Counted from the first letter of the stretch, positions 12,758 through 21,495 are shown. The stretch: DNA of 64,000 nt from Ramlibacter algicola (GCF_016641735.1 NZ_JAEDAO010000001.1:3348001-3412000); one strand, 5' to 3'. Program-made: numbers and translations. Notes: generated from the letters alone by a model not told the origin.

Positions 12758-13873
12758 CTCGGCCGCGTGCGCCGCGTCGAACTCTCCTACAGCCTCGCAT
12801 CCGGCCCCCATGCGCCGGGCTCGGCGCTGCACAACCCGCTGATCGCACTGCTCGATGCCGTGCGCGTGAACGGCTCGATTTCCGGTGCAGCCACCGCGCT
12901 GGGCCATTCCTACCGCCACGTGTGGGGCGAACTCAAACGCTGGGAAGCCGAACTCGGGCGGGGCCTGGTCGTGTGGGAGAAGGGCCAGCCCGCGCGGCTG
13001 ACCGAGTTCGCCGACAAGCTGGTGTGGGCCGAAAGGCAGGCGCAGGCGCGGCTGGCACCGCAGATCGAGGCGCTGCACGCCGACCTGGAGCGCGCGTTCG
13101 CCGTCGCCTTCGACGATGCCGCGCACGTGCTCACCGTGCACGCGAGCCATGACGACGCGGTCGCGCTGCTGCGCAGCCGCGCCGCGAGCGCCGCCCGCCT
13201 GCACCTCGACGTGCGCTTCATGGGCAGCCTCGATGCGATCGCGTCGCTCAACGAAGGCCGCTGCACGATCGCCGGCTTCCACGTGCCGCCGCAGTCGCCG
13301 CCGGGATCGCTGGCGCAGCGCACCTACCAGCCGCTGCTGCGGCCCGGGCTGCACAAGCTGCTCGGGTTCGCGCGTCGGCCCCAGGGCCTGGTCGTGGCGC
13401 GCGGCAATCCCCTGCGCATCACCAGCCTGCAGGACCTCGCACGCAACGGCATCCGGTTCGTGAATCGCGCGCCCGGCACCGGCACGCGCGTGCTGGCCGA
13501 AGAACTGCTGGCGGACGCGGGTATCGCGCCCGGGCAGGTCGGCGGCTGGACGCGCGAAGAGCCGTCGCATGCCGCCGTCGCCGAAGCGATCGCGTCGGGC
13601 AGCGCGGACGCGGGCCTCGGCATCGAAGCAGCCGCAGCCAGCCGCGGCCTGGGCTTCGTGCCGCTGCTGCACGAGGAGTACTACCTCGTGTGCCTCAAGT
13701 CCGTGCTGGAGGAACCACCGGTGCGCGCATTGCGTGAGGTGCTGGCATCGACCGCGTGGCAACAGGAACTGTCGCGCCTGGCCGGGTACGAGCCATGGCA
13801 CTCGGGGGAGGTGCTGAGCCTCCACCGGCAGTTGCCCTGGTGGCGCTTCGATCGCCCGAAGCGATCGCGTTAG
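12755..13873 (+). CDS. ModE-like winged-helix regulator with PBP-type ligand domain
   Basis: The 372 residues comprise an N-terminal winged helix of the ModE/LysR type (about 20-110, with NGSISGAATALGHSYRHVW as the DNA-recognition region) and a large periplasmic-binding-protein-like domain (about 125-345) instead of the Mop/TOBE domains of classical ModE. Such regulators are often found beside tungstate or molybdate uptake genes and probably sense the oxyanion or cofactor. There is no Shine-Dalgarno site before ATG 12755; the transcript may be leaderless, or GTG at 12767 may be used. The stop overlaps the convergent Ku gene by 4 bases. Confidence 0.85.
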   Translation: MLGRVRRVELSYSLASGPHAPGSALHNPLIALLDAVRVNGSISGAATALGHSYRHVWGELKRWEAELGRGLVVWEKGQPARLTEFADKLVWAERQAQARLAPQIEALHADLERAFAVAFDDAAHVLTVHASHDDAVALLRSRAASAARLHLDVRFMGSLDAIASLNEGRCTIAGFHVPPQSPPGSLAQRTYQPLLRPGLHKLLGFARRPQGLVVARGNPLRITSLQDLARNGIRFVNRAPGTGTRVLAEELLADAGIAPGQVGGWTREEPSHAAVAEAIASGSADAGLGIEAAAASRGLGFVPLLHEEYYLVCLKSVLEEPPVRALREVLASTAWQQELSRLAGYEPWHSGEVLSLHRQLPWWRFDRPKRSR

Positions 13874-14859
13874 GTTTTCTTCCGCGGTCCCGCGGCAGGC
13901 TTGCCGCTCGGCGGACTGCTCGCTGCGGCCTTGACGCTGCTGCGCGCCCGCGCGGTGGTCTTCGCGGCCGCGGCCTTGCGGCGGGGCGCGGCTTCCGGCT
14001 CGTCGTTCGCTGCCGCACTGCTGCGGCGCGAACTCGCCGGCGCAGGTGCCGGCGCCTTGGCTTGCAGGCTGCGGCGCAGCAGCTCCGTGAGGTCCAGCAC
14101 GTCGGCGCTGGACTCGGGCGTTTCCTCGCCGGGCAGCGGCTGCAAGGTCGCGACGTCGCCCTTCTCGGCCTTGGCCTGCACCAGCTGCTGGAGCTTCTCG
14201 CGGAACTCGTCGTGGAACAGGTCCGGGCTCCACTCGCCCGCGAGCTCGTTCACGAGTTGCTCGGCCATCTTCAGTTCGCGCTCGTTCGGTGCCGCCGCGC
14301 CCGTGTCACCCAGCGTCGACGAGGGCGCATCGCGCACCTCGTCCGACCAGCGCAGCAGCTCGAGCACCAGGCCCTCGCCCGAGGGCATCAGCGCCGCCAG
14401 GTGCTGCTTGGTCGACATCACCACCTTCGCGATGCCGACCTTGCCGGTGCGCTCGAGCACGTCGCGCAGCAGCGCGAACGGCTTCAGCCCGCGCGCGCCG
14501 GGGGCCACGTGGTACGGCTTGTTGAAGAAAGCGGCGGGAATGGAGGCGACATCCACGAACGCCTCGATCTCGATCGTCTGCGTCGTCTTGGGCAGCGCGT
14601 TGCGGATTTCCTCCTTGGAGAGCACGACGTACTGGCCTTCCTCGACCTGGATGCCCTTGACCAGTTCCTCGCGCTGCACCGCCTCGCCGGTCGTCTTGCT
14701 CACCTGCCGGTTGCCGACCGGGCTCATGGTGGACGAATCGATCAGGTTGAATTTCGGGCGTACGTCCGCGGTCGCGCTGTACAGCACGACGGGAATATGG
14801 ACCAGCCCGAAGCTGATCGCGCCTTTCCACACCGCTCGGGTGCTCGCGGGAGCGCTCAT
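13870..14859 (-). CDS. ku: Non-homologous end joining protein Ku
   Basis: This 329-residue bacterial Ku homolog forms a ring around DNA ends and recruits ligase LigD. The core (about 1-260) starts with the family's RAVWKGAISFGLVHIPV and contains the RPKFNLID and GKVGIAKVVM stretches. The last 65 or so residues are an Ala/Lys/Arg/Pro-rich tail that probably binds DNA. No ligD is present in this window. It lies 58 bases downstream of the EgtB-like gene; that gap holds a TGTAGGC motif (minus GCCTACA) like those before the stress-type genes of this window. Confidence 0.93.
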   Translation of the reverse strand: MSAPASTRAVWKGAISFGLVHIPVVLYSATADVRPKFNLIDSSTMSPVGNRQVSKTTGEAVQREELVKGIQVEEGQYVVLSKEEIRNALPKTTQTIEIEAFVDVASIPAAFFNKPYHVAPGARGLKPFALLRDVLERTGKVGIAKVVMSTKQHLAALMPSGEGLVLELLRWSDEVRDAPSSTLGDTGAAAPNERELKMAEQLVNELAGEWSPDLFHDEFREKLQQLVQAKAEKGDVATLQPLPGEETPESSADVLDLTELLRRSLQAKAPAPAPASSRRSSAAANDEPEAAPRRKAAAAKTTARARSSVKAAASSPPSGKPAAGPRKKT

Positions 14860-14917
14860 GCAGGCATGCTGGGCGGCGGCCCCGCCGGGGTCTGTAGGCC
14901 CGCCGCACGCGCGCCTG

Positions 14918-16153
14918 TCAGACGGCGCAGCTTCGGAATCCCGTGAAGAGGTCGTCGCGGCCGGGCAGCGCGAACCCGCGGCGCTGCGGCCAGCGCAACC
15001 GCGGGCGGGAGATGTAGGGCGCGCCGCGCAGCACGCGCGCCTGGCCGAACAGAGGCTCGGCGTCGAAGTCGCCGTGGCGTGTCCACGGGTCCGGCGAGTA
15101 GCCCGTCCACGGCCGCAGCGTGCCGGCCGTCCATTCGTGCACGTCGCCCCAGCGGAAGCCGCGCGAGCCCGCGCGCGTGGCCGCGACCTCCCACTCCACT
15201 TCGGTGGGCAGGCGGCGGCCCGCCCACCGGGTCCAGGCGTCGGCCTCCCACCAGCACACGTGGAGCACAGGTTGCTGCGAGGCCATGCGCGTCGGCCGGC
15301 CGAAGTGCGCCTGCAGCACGGCCCCGCTGCCAACGGCGATCTGGTCGACGTAGCGTGGCGCTCGCCGTCCCTCGGGCTGCGCCTGCAGCCAGGCCCAGCC
15401 CTGCGGATGCCACAGCTCCGCGCGGTCGTAGCCGCCATCGGCGACGAACTCGACGTACTGGCCCCAGGTGACCGGCTGCGCGTCGATCTCGAACTCGGGG
15501 ACGTCGACCTCCTCGTGGCCACGCTCGACGTCGAAAGAGAACGTGGAGCCCTCGGTGCCGAGCGTCCAGCGGGTCGCCGGCAAGGACAGCGGCTCGCGCA
15601 TCGCGGCGGCCACGGGCAGCGGGATGGGCAGCGCCAGGCCGAGCCCCTGCGCCTGGCGCACCAGCTGTTCGCCGCGCAGGTCCTCGTGCACCAAGGCGGC
15701 GCGGAAGAAGTACAGCGCTTCGTCATCGGCCGCGGTGCGCTCCAGCAGGTCCAGCGTGCTCTCGAAGGTCTCGAGCAGGTAGCCGCGCACCTCGCCCAGG
15801 TCGGGCAGCGGCATGTCCCAGCGGCTCGCGTGCGGCGCTTGCAGCGGGTGGTACCAACGGTCGGCCATCGGCAGCACCGAGGGCAGCCGCGGCGCGTCGG
15901 GCGGGCAGCGGCGGCCCAGGCCGCGCCGCGGGTTGCGCCCGATCCACCACTCCGCGAACCAGCCCACGTGCCCGGCCAGCCATTCGATGCGCTCCAGTCC
16001 CAGCTGGCAGGGGACGGACAACGATGACTCGCCCCAGCGCGCCAGCAGCGCGAGCGTCTGGTTGCGCGCGTCCATCAGCGCCAGCGACAGCCGGTCGGCG
16101 CCGGCGCGGCGGACGTCGTCACTGGCTGGCGGCGGGGGTGCGGGGTGAGGCAT
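14918..16153 (-). CDS. EgtB/SenA-like non-haem iron C-S or C-Se bond-forming enzyme (DinB + formylglycine-generating enzyme fold)
   Basis: About 411 residues: an N-terminal DinB-like domain (about 15-200) and a C-terminal sulfatase-modifying-factor domain (about 205-405, with the WGQYVEFV, WWEADAWTRWAG and LPTEVEWE blocks). EgtB, OvoA and SenA use this architecture to attach sulfur or selenium to trimethylhistidine with Fe(II). The first iron ligand is present (His62 in AGHVGW). The HExxH motif reads HEDLR, so His156 is present but the third ligand position is Arg160. No egtD, senB or senC is nearby. The start is uncertain: ATG 16153 lacks a ribosome site, and the frame extends to 16213. Confidence 0.8.
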   Translation of the reverse strand: MPHPAPPPPASDDVRRAGADRLSLALMDARNQTLALLARWGESSLSVPCQLGLERIEWLAGHVGWFAEWWIGRNPRRGLGRRCPPDAPRLPSVLPMADRWYHPLQAPHASRWDMPLPDLGEVRGYLLETFESTLDLLERTAADDEALYFFRAALVHEDLRGEQLVRQAQGLGLALPIPLPVAAAMREPLSLPATRWTLGTEGSTFSFDVERGHEEVDVPEFEIDAQPVTWGQYVEFVADGGYDRAELWHPQGWAWLQAQPEGRRAPRYVDQIAVGSGAVLQAHFGRPTRMASQQPVLHVCWWEADAWTRWAGRRLPTEVEWEVAATRAGSRGFRWGDVHEWTAGTLRPWTGYSPDPWTRHGDFDAEPLFGQARVLRGAPYISRPRLRWPQRRGFALPGRDDLFTGFRSCAV

Positions 16154-16232
16154 GGGGAGGAGAATGCGGCAACTCGCCCGCACCCCGTGTAAATACGGAG
16201 CGGGACGCGTCAAGAAGGCGTCAGCGTCCCCT

Positions 16233-16238
16233 TATAGT
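16233..16238 (+). promoter_or_regulatory. Candidate -10 box for the TRAP permease operon
   Basis: TATAGT lies in an AT-richer patch 92 bases before the small permease gene. No convincing -35 box is visible 17 bases upstream, so this is a weak call. Confidence 0.35.
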
Positions 16239-16329
16239 CCAGTTCGACAATTCCCTAGAACGAAAGTGCGCGGGCATGCGCCCGCTTTGCTTCGTCGGCG
16301 CACATCCAACCTTTCCGGAGACAAGCCCC

Positions 16330-16926
16330 ATGCAGGCCTTGCTGAAGTTGTCGCGGGCGATCGACTGGCTGTCCAACCAGGTGGGCCGGTGGATCATCTG
16401 GCTGATCCTGGGCTCCACGATCATCAGCGGCGTGAACGCCGTGGTCCGCAAGGCGTTCAACATGAGTTCGAACGCGTACCTCGAAGTGCAGTGGTACCTG
16501 TTCGCCGCGTCCTTCCTGCTGGCCGCCGGGTACACGCTGCTGCAGGGCGAGCACGTGAAGATCGACGTGATCTACGGCCGCCTGTCCCGCAAGACGCAGA
16601 ACTGGATCGACATCTTCGGCTTCGTGGTGTTCCTGCTGCCGGTGGCGGCGGTGATCCTGTGGATGGCGGTGCCGTTCTTCCTCCAGGGCTTCCGCTCCGG
16701 CGAGATGTCCTCCAACGCCGGCGGCCTGATCCGCTGGCCCGTGTACCTGATGATGCCCATCGGCTTCGCCCTGCTGCTGCTGCAGGGGCTGTCCGAATTG
16801 ATCAAGCGCGTCGCCTTCGCCATGGGCCTGATCGAGGACCCGGCGGTGAAGAAGGGCGAGAAGTCGGCCGAGGAGGAGCTCGCCGAGGAAATCCGCCGCC
16901 TGGCGGAGGCGGAAGGCAAGGTCTGA
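16330..16926 (+). CDS. TRAP transporter small permease (DctQ family)
   Basis: This 198-residue membrane protein has four predicted helices in the DctQ pattern and a charged Glu/Lys-rich C-terminal tail. EVQWYLFAASFLLAAGY and the following GEHVKIDVI are hallmark DctQ sequences. GGAGACAAG lies before the ATG; longer frames upstream are not conserved. It pairs with the large permease that starts 2 bases after its stop. The intended binding protein is probably one or more of the three encoded at 19.2-22.8 kb on the opposite strand. Confidence 0.93.
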   Translation: MQALLKLSRAIDWLSNQVGRWIIWLILGSTIISGVNAVVRKAFNMSSNAYLEVQWYLFAASFLLAAGYTLLQGEHVKIDVIYGRLSRKTQNWIDIFGFVVFLLPVAAVILWMAVPFFLQGFRSGEMSSNAGGLIRWPVYLMMPIGFALLLLQGLSELIKRVAFAMGLIEDPAVKKGEKSAEEELAEEIRRLAEAEGKV

Positions 16927-16928
16927 CC

Positions 16929-18755
16929 ATGATGGCGTTCATCACCCAAAACCTGGCCCCGATCATGTTCGGGGGCCTCATCTTCTTCCTGCTGCTTGGC
17001 TTCCCGGTGGCGTTCAGCCTGGGCGCGTGCGGGCTGTTCTTCGGCTTCGTCGGCATCGAACTGGGCGTGCTGCCCGAGTCGCTGATGCAGGCGCTGCCGC
17101 TGCGCATCTACGGGATCATGCAGAACGACACGCTGCTGGCGATCCCGTTCTTCACGCTCATGGGGCTGATCCTGGAGCGAAGCGGCATGGCCGAGGACCT
17201 GCTGGACACCATCGGCCAGCTGTTCGGGCCGCTGCGCGGTGGCCTGGCCATCGCCGTCGTGCTGGTGGGCGCGCTGCTGGCCGCCACCACCGGCGTCGTC
17301 GCGGCCTCCGTCATTTCGATGGGCCTGATCTCGCTGCCCATCATGCTGCGCTACGGCTACGACCGCCGCCTGGCCACGGGCGTCATTGCCGCCTCGGGCA
17401 CCCTGGCGCAGATCATCCCGCCGTCGCTGGTGCTGATCGTGCTGGCCGACCAGCTGGGCCGCAGCGTCGGTGACATGTACAAGGGCGCGTTCATCCCGGG
17501 CTTCATCCTCACCGGCTTCTACATCCTGTACGTGATCGCGGTGGCGGTGTTCAAGCCGAAGAACGCGCCGGCGCTGCCGATCGAGGCACGCACGATCCGC
17601 GAGGACGACGGCCGCAGCGGCCTGCCCTCGCTCGTGGCGCTGACGGTCATCTGTACCGCCGCGGCCATCGGGCTGGGCGAGTACTACGACCATGTCGTCG
17701 CCTGGTGGCGCGGTTCGACGGAGCCGGTGCGGGTGGCGACGGACGAGACCATCGTGGTGTCGATGGCCTTCGGCGTCATCCTGGCCTTCGTCGCCGCGGT
17801 GGTGAACAAGGTGACGCGCCTGGGCCTGCTCTCGCGCATCGCCGAGCGCGTGACCTTCGTGCTGATCCCGCCGCTGCTGCTGATCTTCCTGGTGCTGGGC
17901 ACCATCTTCCTGGGCATCGCGACGCCCACCGAAGGCGGCGCGATGGGCGCGCTCGGCGCCATCATCATGGCGGCCGCGCGCGGGCGGCTGACGTTCTCGC
18001 TGCTCAAGCAGGGCCTGAACACCACCACCAAGCTGTCCTGCTTCGTGGTGTTCATCCTGGTGGGTTCCACCGTGTTCAGCCTGTCGTTCCAGGGCGTCGA
18101 CGGCCCGCGCTGGGTGGAGCACCTGCTCACCAGCCTGCCCGGCGGCCAGGTCGGCTTCCTGATCGTCGTCAACATCCTGATCTTCTTCCTGGCGTTCTTC
18201 CTGGACTTCTTCGAGCTGTCCTTCATCGTCGTGCCGCTGCTGGCGCCGGTGGCCGACAAGCTGGGCATCGACCTGATCTGGTTCGGCGTGCTGCTGGGCG
18301 TGAACATGCAGACCTCGTTCATGCACCCGCCGTTCGGCTTCGCGCTGTTCTACCTGCGCAGCGTCGCGCCGATCCGCGAGTACGTGGACAAGCTGACGAA
18401 GAAGACCATCGCGCCCGTCACCACGATGCAGATCTACTGGGGCGCCGTGCCCTTCGTGATCATCCAGGTCGTCATGGTGGGCCTGATCATCGCGTTCCCG
18501 GGCATCGTGTCGCGCGACAAGGAAGAGAAGATCGACCTGGACAAGGTCAAGATCGACATGCCCGTGCTGCAGGACTTCGGCGGCGGCAACAACGACCCGT
18601 TCGCCACCCCGGGCGCTCCCGGTGCACCGGCAGCTCCCGGCGCCTCTGCACCGGCCGGCGCGGCGAGCGAACCGGAAGTGCCGGTCCCGGAGGTCCCTTC
18701 GGCCGACGACGAGCAGAAAAAACTCGACGAGTTGTTCGGCACCGGCAAGAAGTGA
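16929..18755 (+). CDS. TRAP transporter large permease (DctM family), long form
   Basis: This Na+-coupled inner-membrane permease has 608 residues against about 425 for typical DctM. The extra length is an insert of one to two helices and a charged loop around residues 205-290 (from FKPKNAPALP to the VVNKVTRLG region) and a Pro/Ala/Glu-rich tail of about 60 residues. Core motifs such as GVVAASVISMGLISLP, SGTLAQIIPPS and MHPPFGFALFYLRS are intact. ATG 16929 starts 2 bases after the small permease stop. A terminator follows 21 bases after the stop. Confidence 0.93.
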   Translation: MMAFITQNLAPIMFGGLIFFLLLGFPVAFSLGACGLFFGFVGIELGVLPESLMQALPLRIYGIMQNDTLLAIPFFTLMGLILERSGMAEDLLDTIGQLFGPLRGGLAIAVVLVGALLAATTGVVAASVISMGLISLPIMLRYGYDRRLATGVIAASGTLAQIIPPSLVLIVLADQLGRSVGDMYKGAFIPGFILTGFYILYVIAVAVFKPKNAPALPIEARTIREDDGRSGLPSLVALTVICTAAAIGLGEYYDHVVAWWRGSTEPVRVATDETIVVSMAFGVILAFVAAVVNKVTRLGLLSRIAERVTFVLIPPLLLIFLVLGTIFLGIATPTEGGAMGALGAIIMAAARGRLTFSLLKQGLNTTTKLSCFVVFILVGSTVFSLSFQGVDGPRWVEHLLTSLPGGQVGFLIVVNILIFFLAFFLDFFELSFIVVPLLAPVADKLGIDLIWFGVLLGVNMQTSFMHPPFGFALFYLRSVAPIREYVDKLTKKTIAPVTTMQIYWGAVPFVIIQVVMVGLIIAFPGIVSRDKEEKIDLDKVKIDMPVLQDFGGGNNDPFATPGAPGAPAAPGASAPAGAASEPEVPVPEVPSADDEQKKLDELFGTGKK

Positions 18756-18775
18756 ACCGCCACTGCAGGCGTGCG

Positions 18776-18802
18776 AAGGGCCTCCATCGGAGGCCCTTTT
18801 TC
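18776..18802 (+). terminator. Intrinsic terminator of the TRAP permease operon
   Basis: AAGGGCCTCC, an ATC loop, GGAGGCCCTT and a T run form a classic rho-independent terminator downstream of the large permease. Confidence 0.88.
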
Positions 18803-18824
18803 ATGGGAACGCGGGCGGCCAAAT

Positions 18825-18850
18825 GAAAGGAGCCCTGCAGGGCTCCTTTC
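18825..18850 (-). terminator. Intrinsic terminator of the small lipoprotein gene
   Basis: A perfect 26-base palindrome centred on CTGCAG with arms GAAAGGAGCCC lies 22 bases beyond the lipoprotein stop on the minus strand and is followed by ATTT. It is a separate hairpin from the plus-strand terminator just to its left. Confidence 0.75.
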
Positions 18851-18871
18851 GATCGTCGCACCGGGGGGCGG

Positions 18872-19075
18872 TCAGCGCGGCATGGACGGCCCGGGGATGT
18901 ACTGGCCCGGGGGCACCTGCGACACGGCGCGTTCCTCGGGCTTCTTGTCCCGGCGCGGGATGTTGCTGCCGATCGGGACGTAGGCATCGTCGTTGCGCGA
19001 GGCCTCGGTCGTCGGCTGGGTGGCGCACCCGGCAAGGACGGCGCCGCACGCGAGGGCGAGGGCAAGGCGGTTCAT
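18872..19075 (-). CDS. Small lipoprotein, 67 aa
   Basis: A signal peptide ending in the lipobox LAGC (Cys17) shows export and lipidation. The mature 50 residues are polar with prolines and a conserved-looking PPGQYIPGPSMPR end. AAGGAAATCC precedes the ATG. I do not recognise a function; short lipoproteins of this shape are widespread in Comamonadaceae. It has its own terminator and stands alone between two TRAP loci. Confidence 0.75.
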   Translation of the reverse strand: MNRLALALACGAVLAGCATQPTTEASRNDDAYVPIGSNIPRRDKKPEERAVSQVPPGQYIPGPSMPR

Positions 19076-19189
19076 GGATTTCCTTTCAGGTTGGCCGGGC
19101 CCGGATGGTTGGTGGTTGTGGGGGCCCGCGAACTGCTGAGCGTATCAAAGTGCCCGGGGCGGCCTGTTCCACGCATGGCAGGAATGACA

Positions 19190-19211
19190 AAGGGGTCCCG
19201 CGGGACCCCTT
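19190..19211 (-). terminator. Intrinsic terminator after TRAP binding protein gene 1
   Basis: AAGGGGTCCCGCGGGACCCC plus TT is a palindromic hairpin 23 bases after the stop of the minus-strand binding protein gene ending at 19234. Confidence 0.75.
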
Positions 19212-19233
19212 CGTGCATGCGGCCCTCGCGGCC

Positions 19234-20316
19234 TCAGACCTTGACGCTCGCCATGAAGGAATCGAAGTAGTACTCCGAGAAGCGGGTCCACAGCAACTGG
19301 TCGCGCTGGAAGGCGCGCATGTCCTGGTGGATCTTCTTGAACTCGGCCGACTTGGCCTCGTGCTCGGCGAAGACTTCCATCGACGCCTTGAAGCCGGCGT
19401 TCATGATCTCCTTGGAGAACGGCTTGAGCTTGGTCTTCGCGGCCACCAGGCGCTTGAGCGCCGTGGGGTTGAGCGAGTCGTACTTGGCCGTCATGTCGCG
19501 CGCGGCGACCTGGGTCGCGGCTTCCACGATCGCCTTGTTCTCGGGCGAGAGCGCCTCGAAGGCCTTCGTGTTGACGAAGAACTCGAGCTCGGCGCCGCCT
19601 TCCCACCAGCCGGGGTAGTAGTAGAACGGGGCGACCTTGTTGAAGCCCAGCTTCTCGTCGTCGTACGGGCCGACGAACTCGGTCGCGTCCAGCGTGCCCT
19701 TCTCGAGCGCCTGGTACACCTCGCCGGCCGGCATGTTCTGCGCGACCACGCCCAGCTTGGCCATCGCCTCGCCGAACAGGCCGCCGCCCATGCGCATCTT
19801 CAGGCCCTTGAGGTCGGCGACCGTCTTGATCTCCTTGCGGTACCAGCCACCCATCTGGGTGCCGGTGTTGCCCGCGCTGAAGCTCTTCATGTTGTACTTG
19901 GCGTAGAACGCGTCCATCAGCTTGCGGCCGTTGCCGTGCTCCATCCACGCGTCCATCTGGCGCGCGGTCAGCCCGAAGGGCACGGCGCAGCCGAAGGCGA
20001 AGATGGAATCCTTGCCGGTGAAGTAGTACGGCGCGGTCTGCGCCATCTCGAGCGTGCCGTTCTGCAGGGCGTCGACGACGCCGAACGCCGGCATCAGTTC
20101 GCCGGCGGCGTGCACCGACACTTCGAACTTGCCGCCCGACAGCGCCTTGACGGTGGAGGCGAACTTCTCCGCGCTGCCGAAGATGGTGTCGAGCGACTTC
20201 GGGAAGCTGGAGGCGAGGCGCCAGCGAACGGCGGCCTGCGCGTGGACGGCGGGCGCGATGCCCGCGGCGAGGACGCCGGCGATGCCGGCGTTCTTCAGGA
20301 TTGAACGGCGATCCAT
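19234..20316 (-). CDS. TRAP substrate-binding protein, Tat-type, tandem copy 1
   Basis: This 360-residue periplasmic binding protein begins MDRRSILKNAGIAGVLAAG, a twin-arginine signal with the RR pair followed by S-I-L-K. The family's substrate-contact segments are present (GKFEVSVHAAGELMPAFGVVD, TEFVGPYDDEKLGFNK and PFYYYPGWWEGG regions). It is the most divergent of three tandem paralogs, for instance reading TEFVGP where the other two read AEWVGP or AEWIGP. The long-form permease genes lie close by on the other strand. The substrate is unknown; relatives bind 2-oxo acids or similar carboxylates, perhaps as dimers. Confidence 0.92.
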   Translation of the reverse strand: MDRRSILKNAGIAGVLAAGIAPAVHAQAAVRWRLASSFPKSLDTIFGSAEKFASTVKALSGGKFEVSVHAAGELMPAFGVVDALQNGTLEMAQTAPYYFTGKDSIFAFGCAVPFGLTARQMDAWMEHGNGRKLMDAFYAKYNMKSFSAGNTGTQMGGWYRKEIKTVADLKGLKMRMGGGLFGEAMAKLGVVAQNMPAGEVYQALEKGTLDATEFVGPYDDEKLGFNKVAPFYYYPGWWEGGAELEFFVNTKAFEALSPENKAIVEAATQVAARDMTAKYDSLNPTALKRLVAAKTKLKPFSKEIMNAGFKASMEVFAEHEAKSAEFKKIHQDMRAFQRDQLLWTRFSEYYFDSFMASVKV

Positions 20317-20415
20317 GGGAGTTCCTTGTGCTTGAGTCTGCGCGCACCAGGGCGTGCGGGCGATGTTACGGCGCGGTGGGCGTCACGGGGTCTCCGTGAC
20401 GACCCGCCGCGGATA

Positions 20416-21495
20416 TCAGAGCTTCTGGCTCTGCATGAACCGGTCGAACGTGGCTTCGGTGAAGCGGAACCACAGGTTCTGGTCGGCGCGGAACTTGGCG
20501 TAGTCCGCGTAAACCTTGCGCCAGTTCTCGTTCTTCTTGCCCAGTTCGTCGTACAGCGCCATCGACTGCTTGAACGCCTGCGCCATCAGGTCGGCCGGGA
20601 ACGGGCGCAGCTTGGCGCCCGCGCCCACCAGCTGCTTGAGCGCCTGCGGGTTCTTGTTGTCGTACTTGGCCTGCATCTCGACGTGCGCGTAGGCGGTCGC
20701 CGTTTCGACGATGGCCTTCTGCTCGGCGTTCAGCGCGTCGTACGCCTTCTGGTTCACGTACAGGTCCAGCTGCAGGCCGCCTTCCCACCAGCCCGGGTAG
20801 TAGTAGAACGGCGCGACCTTGTTGAAGCCCAGTTTCTGGTCGTCGTACGGGCCGATCCACTCGGCCGCGTCGATGGTGCCCTTCTCCAGCGCCTGGTAGA
20901 TCTCGCCGCCGGGGATGTTCTGCGGCACGCCGCCCATGCGCTCCAGCACCTTGCCGGCGAAGCCGCCGATGCGGAACTTCAGGCCCTTGAGGTCGGCGGC
21001 GCTCTTGATTTCCTTGCGGAACCAGCCGCCCATCTGCGCGCCGGTGTTGCCGCAGGGGAAGTTGATGATGTTGTACTTGGCGTAGAACTCGCGCATCAGC
21101 TTCAGGCCGTTGCCGTCGAAGGTCCACGAGCTCATCTGGCGGCTGTTCAGGCCGAAGGGAATCGCGCCGCCGATGGCGAACGTCTCGTCCTTGCCGAAGA
21201 AGTAGTAAGGCGCGGTGTGGGCCGCCTCGACCGTGCCCTGCTGCACGCCGTCGACGACGCCGAACGCGGGCATCAGTTCGCCGGCCGCGTGGACCGACAC
21301 CTCGAACTTGCCGCCCGACAGCTGCTTGACCTTCTGCGCGAACACTTCGGCGCCGCCGTAGATGGTGTCCAGGGACTTGGGGAAGCTGGACGCGATGCGC
21401 CAGCGCAGGGCCTGCTGCGCGTGCACGGCCGGCGCGGCGCCGGCGGCGAGGATGCCGGCGATGCCGGCTTGCTTGATGAGGGAACGGCGATCCAT
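20416..21495 (-). CDS. TRAP substrate-binding protein, Tat-type, tandem copy 2
   Basis: This 359-residue paralog starts at 21495 (AGGAGAGAC before the ATG) with MDRRSLIKQAGIAGILAAG, a Tat-type signal. It matches copy 3 at most positions I compared and copy 1 less well. The ligand region AEWIGPYDDQKLGFNKVAP and the PFYYYPGWWEGG stretch are intact. There is a 99-base gap to copy 1 and a terminator-containing gap to copy 3, so copies 1 and 2 may share a transcript while copy 3 is separate. Confidence 0.92.
   Translation of the reverse strand: MDRRSLIKQAGIAGILAAGAAPAVHAQQALRWRIASSFPKSLDTIYGGAEVFAQKVKQLSGGKFEVSVHAAGELMPAFGVVDGVQQGTVEAAHTAPYYFFGKDETFAIGGAIPFGLNSRQMSSWTFDGNGLKLMREFYAKYNIINFPCGNTGAQMGGWFRKEIKSAADLKGLKFRIGGFAGKVLERMGGVPQNIPGGEIYQALEKGTIDAAEWIGPYDDQKLGFNKVAPFYYYPGWWEGGLQLDLYVNQKAYDALNAEQKAIVETATAYAHVEMQAKYDNKNPQALKQLVGAGAKLRPFPADLMAQAFKQSMALYDELGKKNENWRKVYADYAKFRADQNLWFRFTEATFDRFMQSQKL

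Noticed and set aside
14918..16153. Firm assignment as EgtB (ergothioneine) or SenA (selenoneine)
   Set aside because: No egtA/C/D/E or senB/C genes are in the window and one iron-ligand position is changed, so only the enzyme superfamily is stated.
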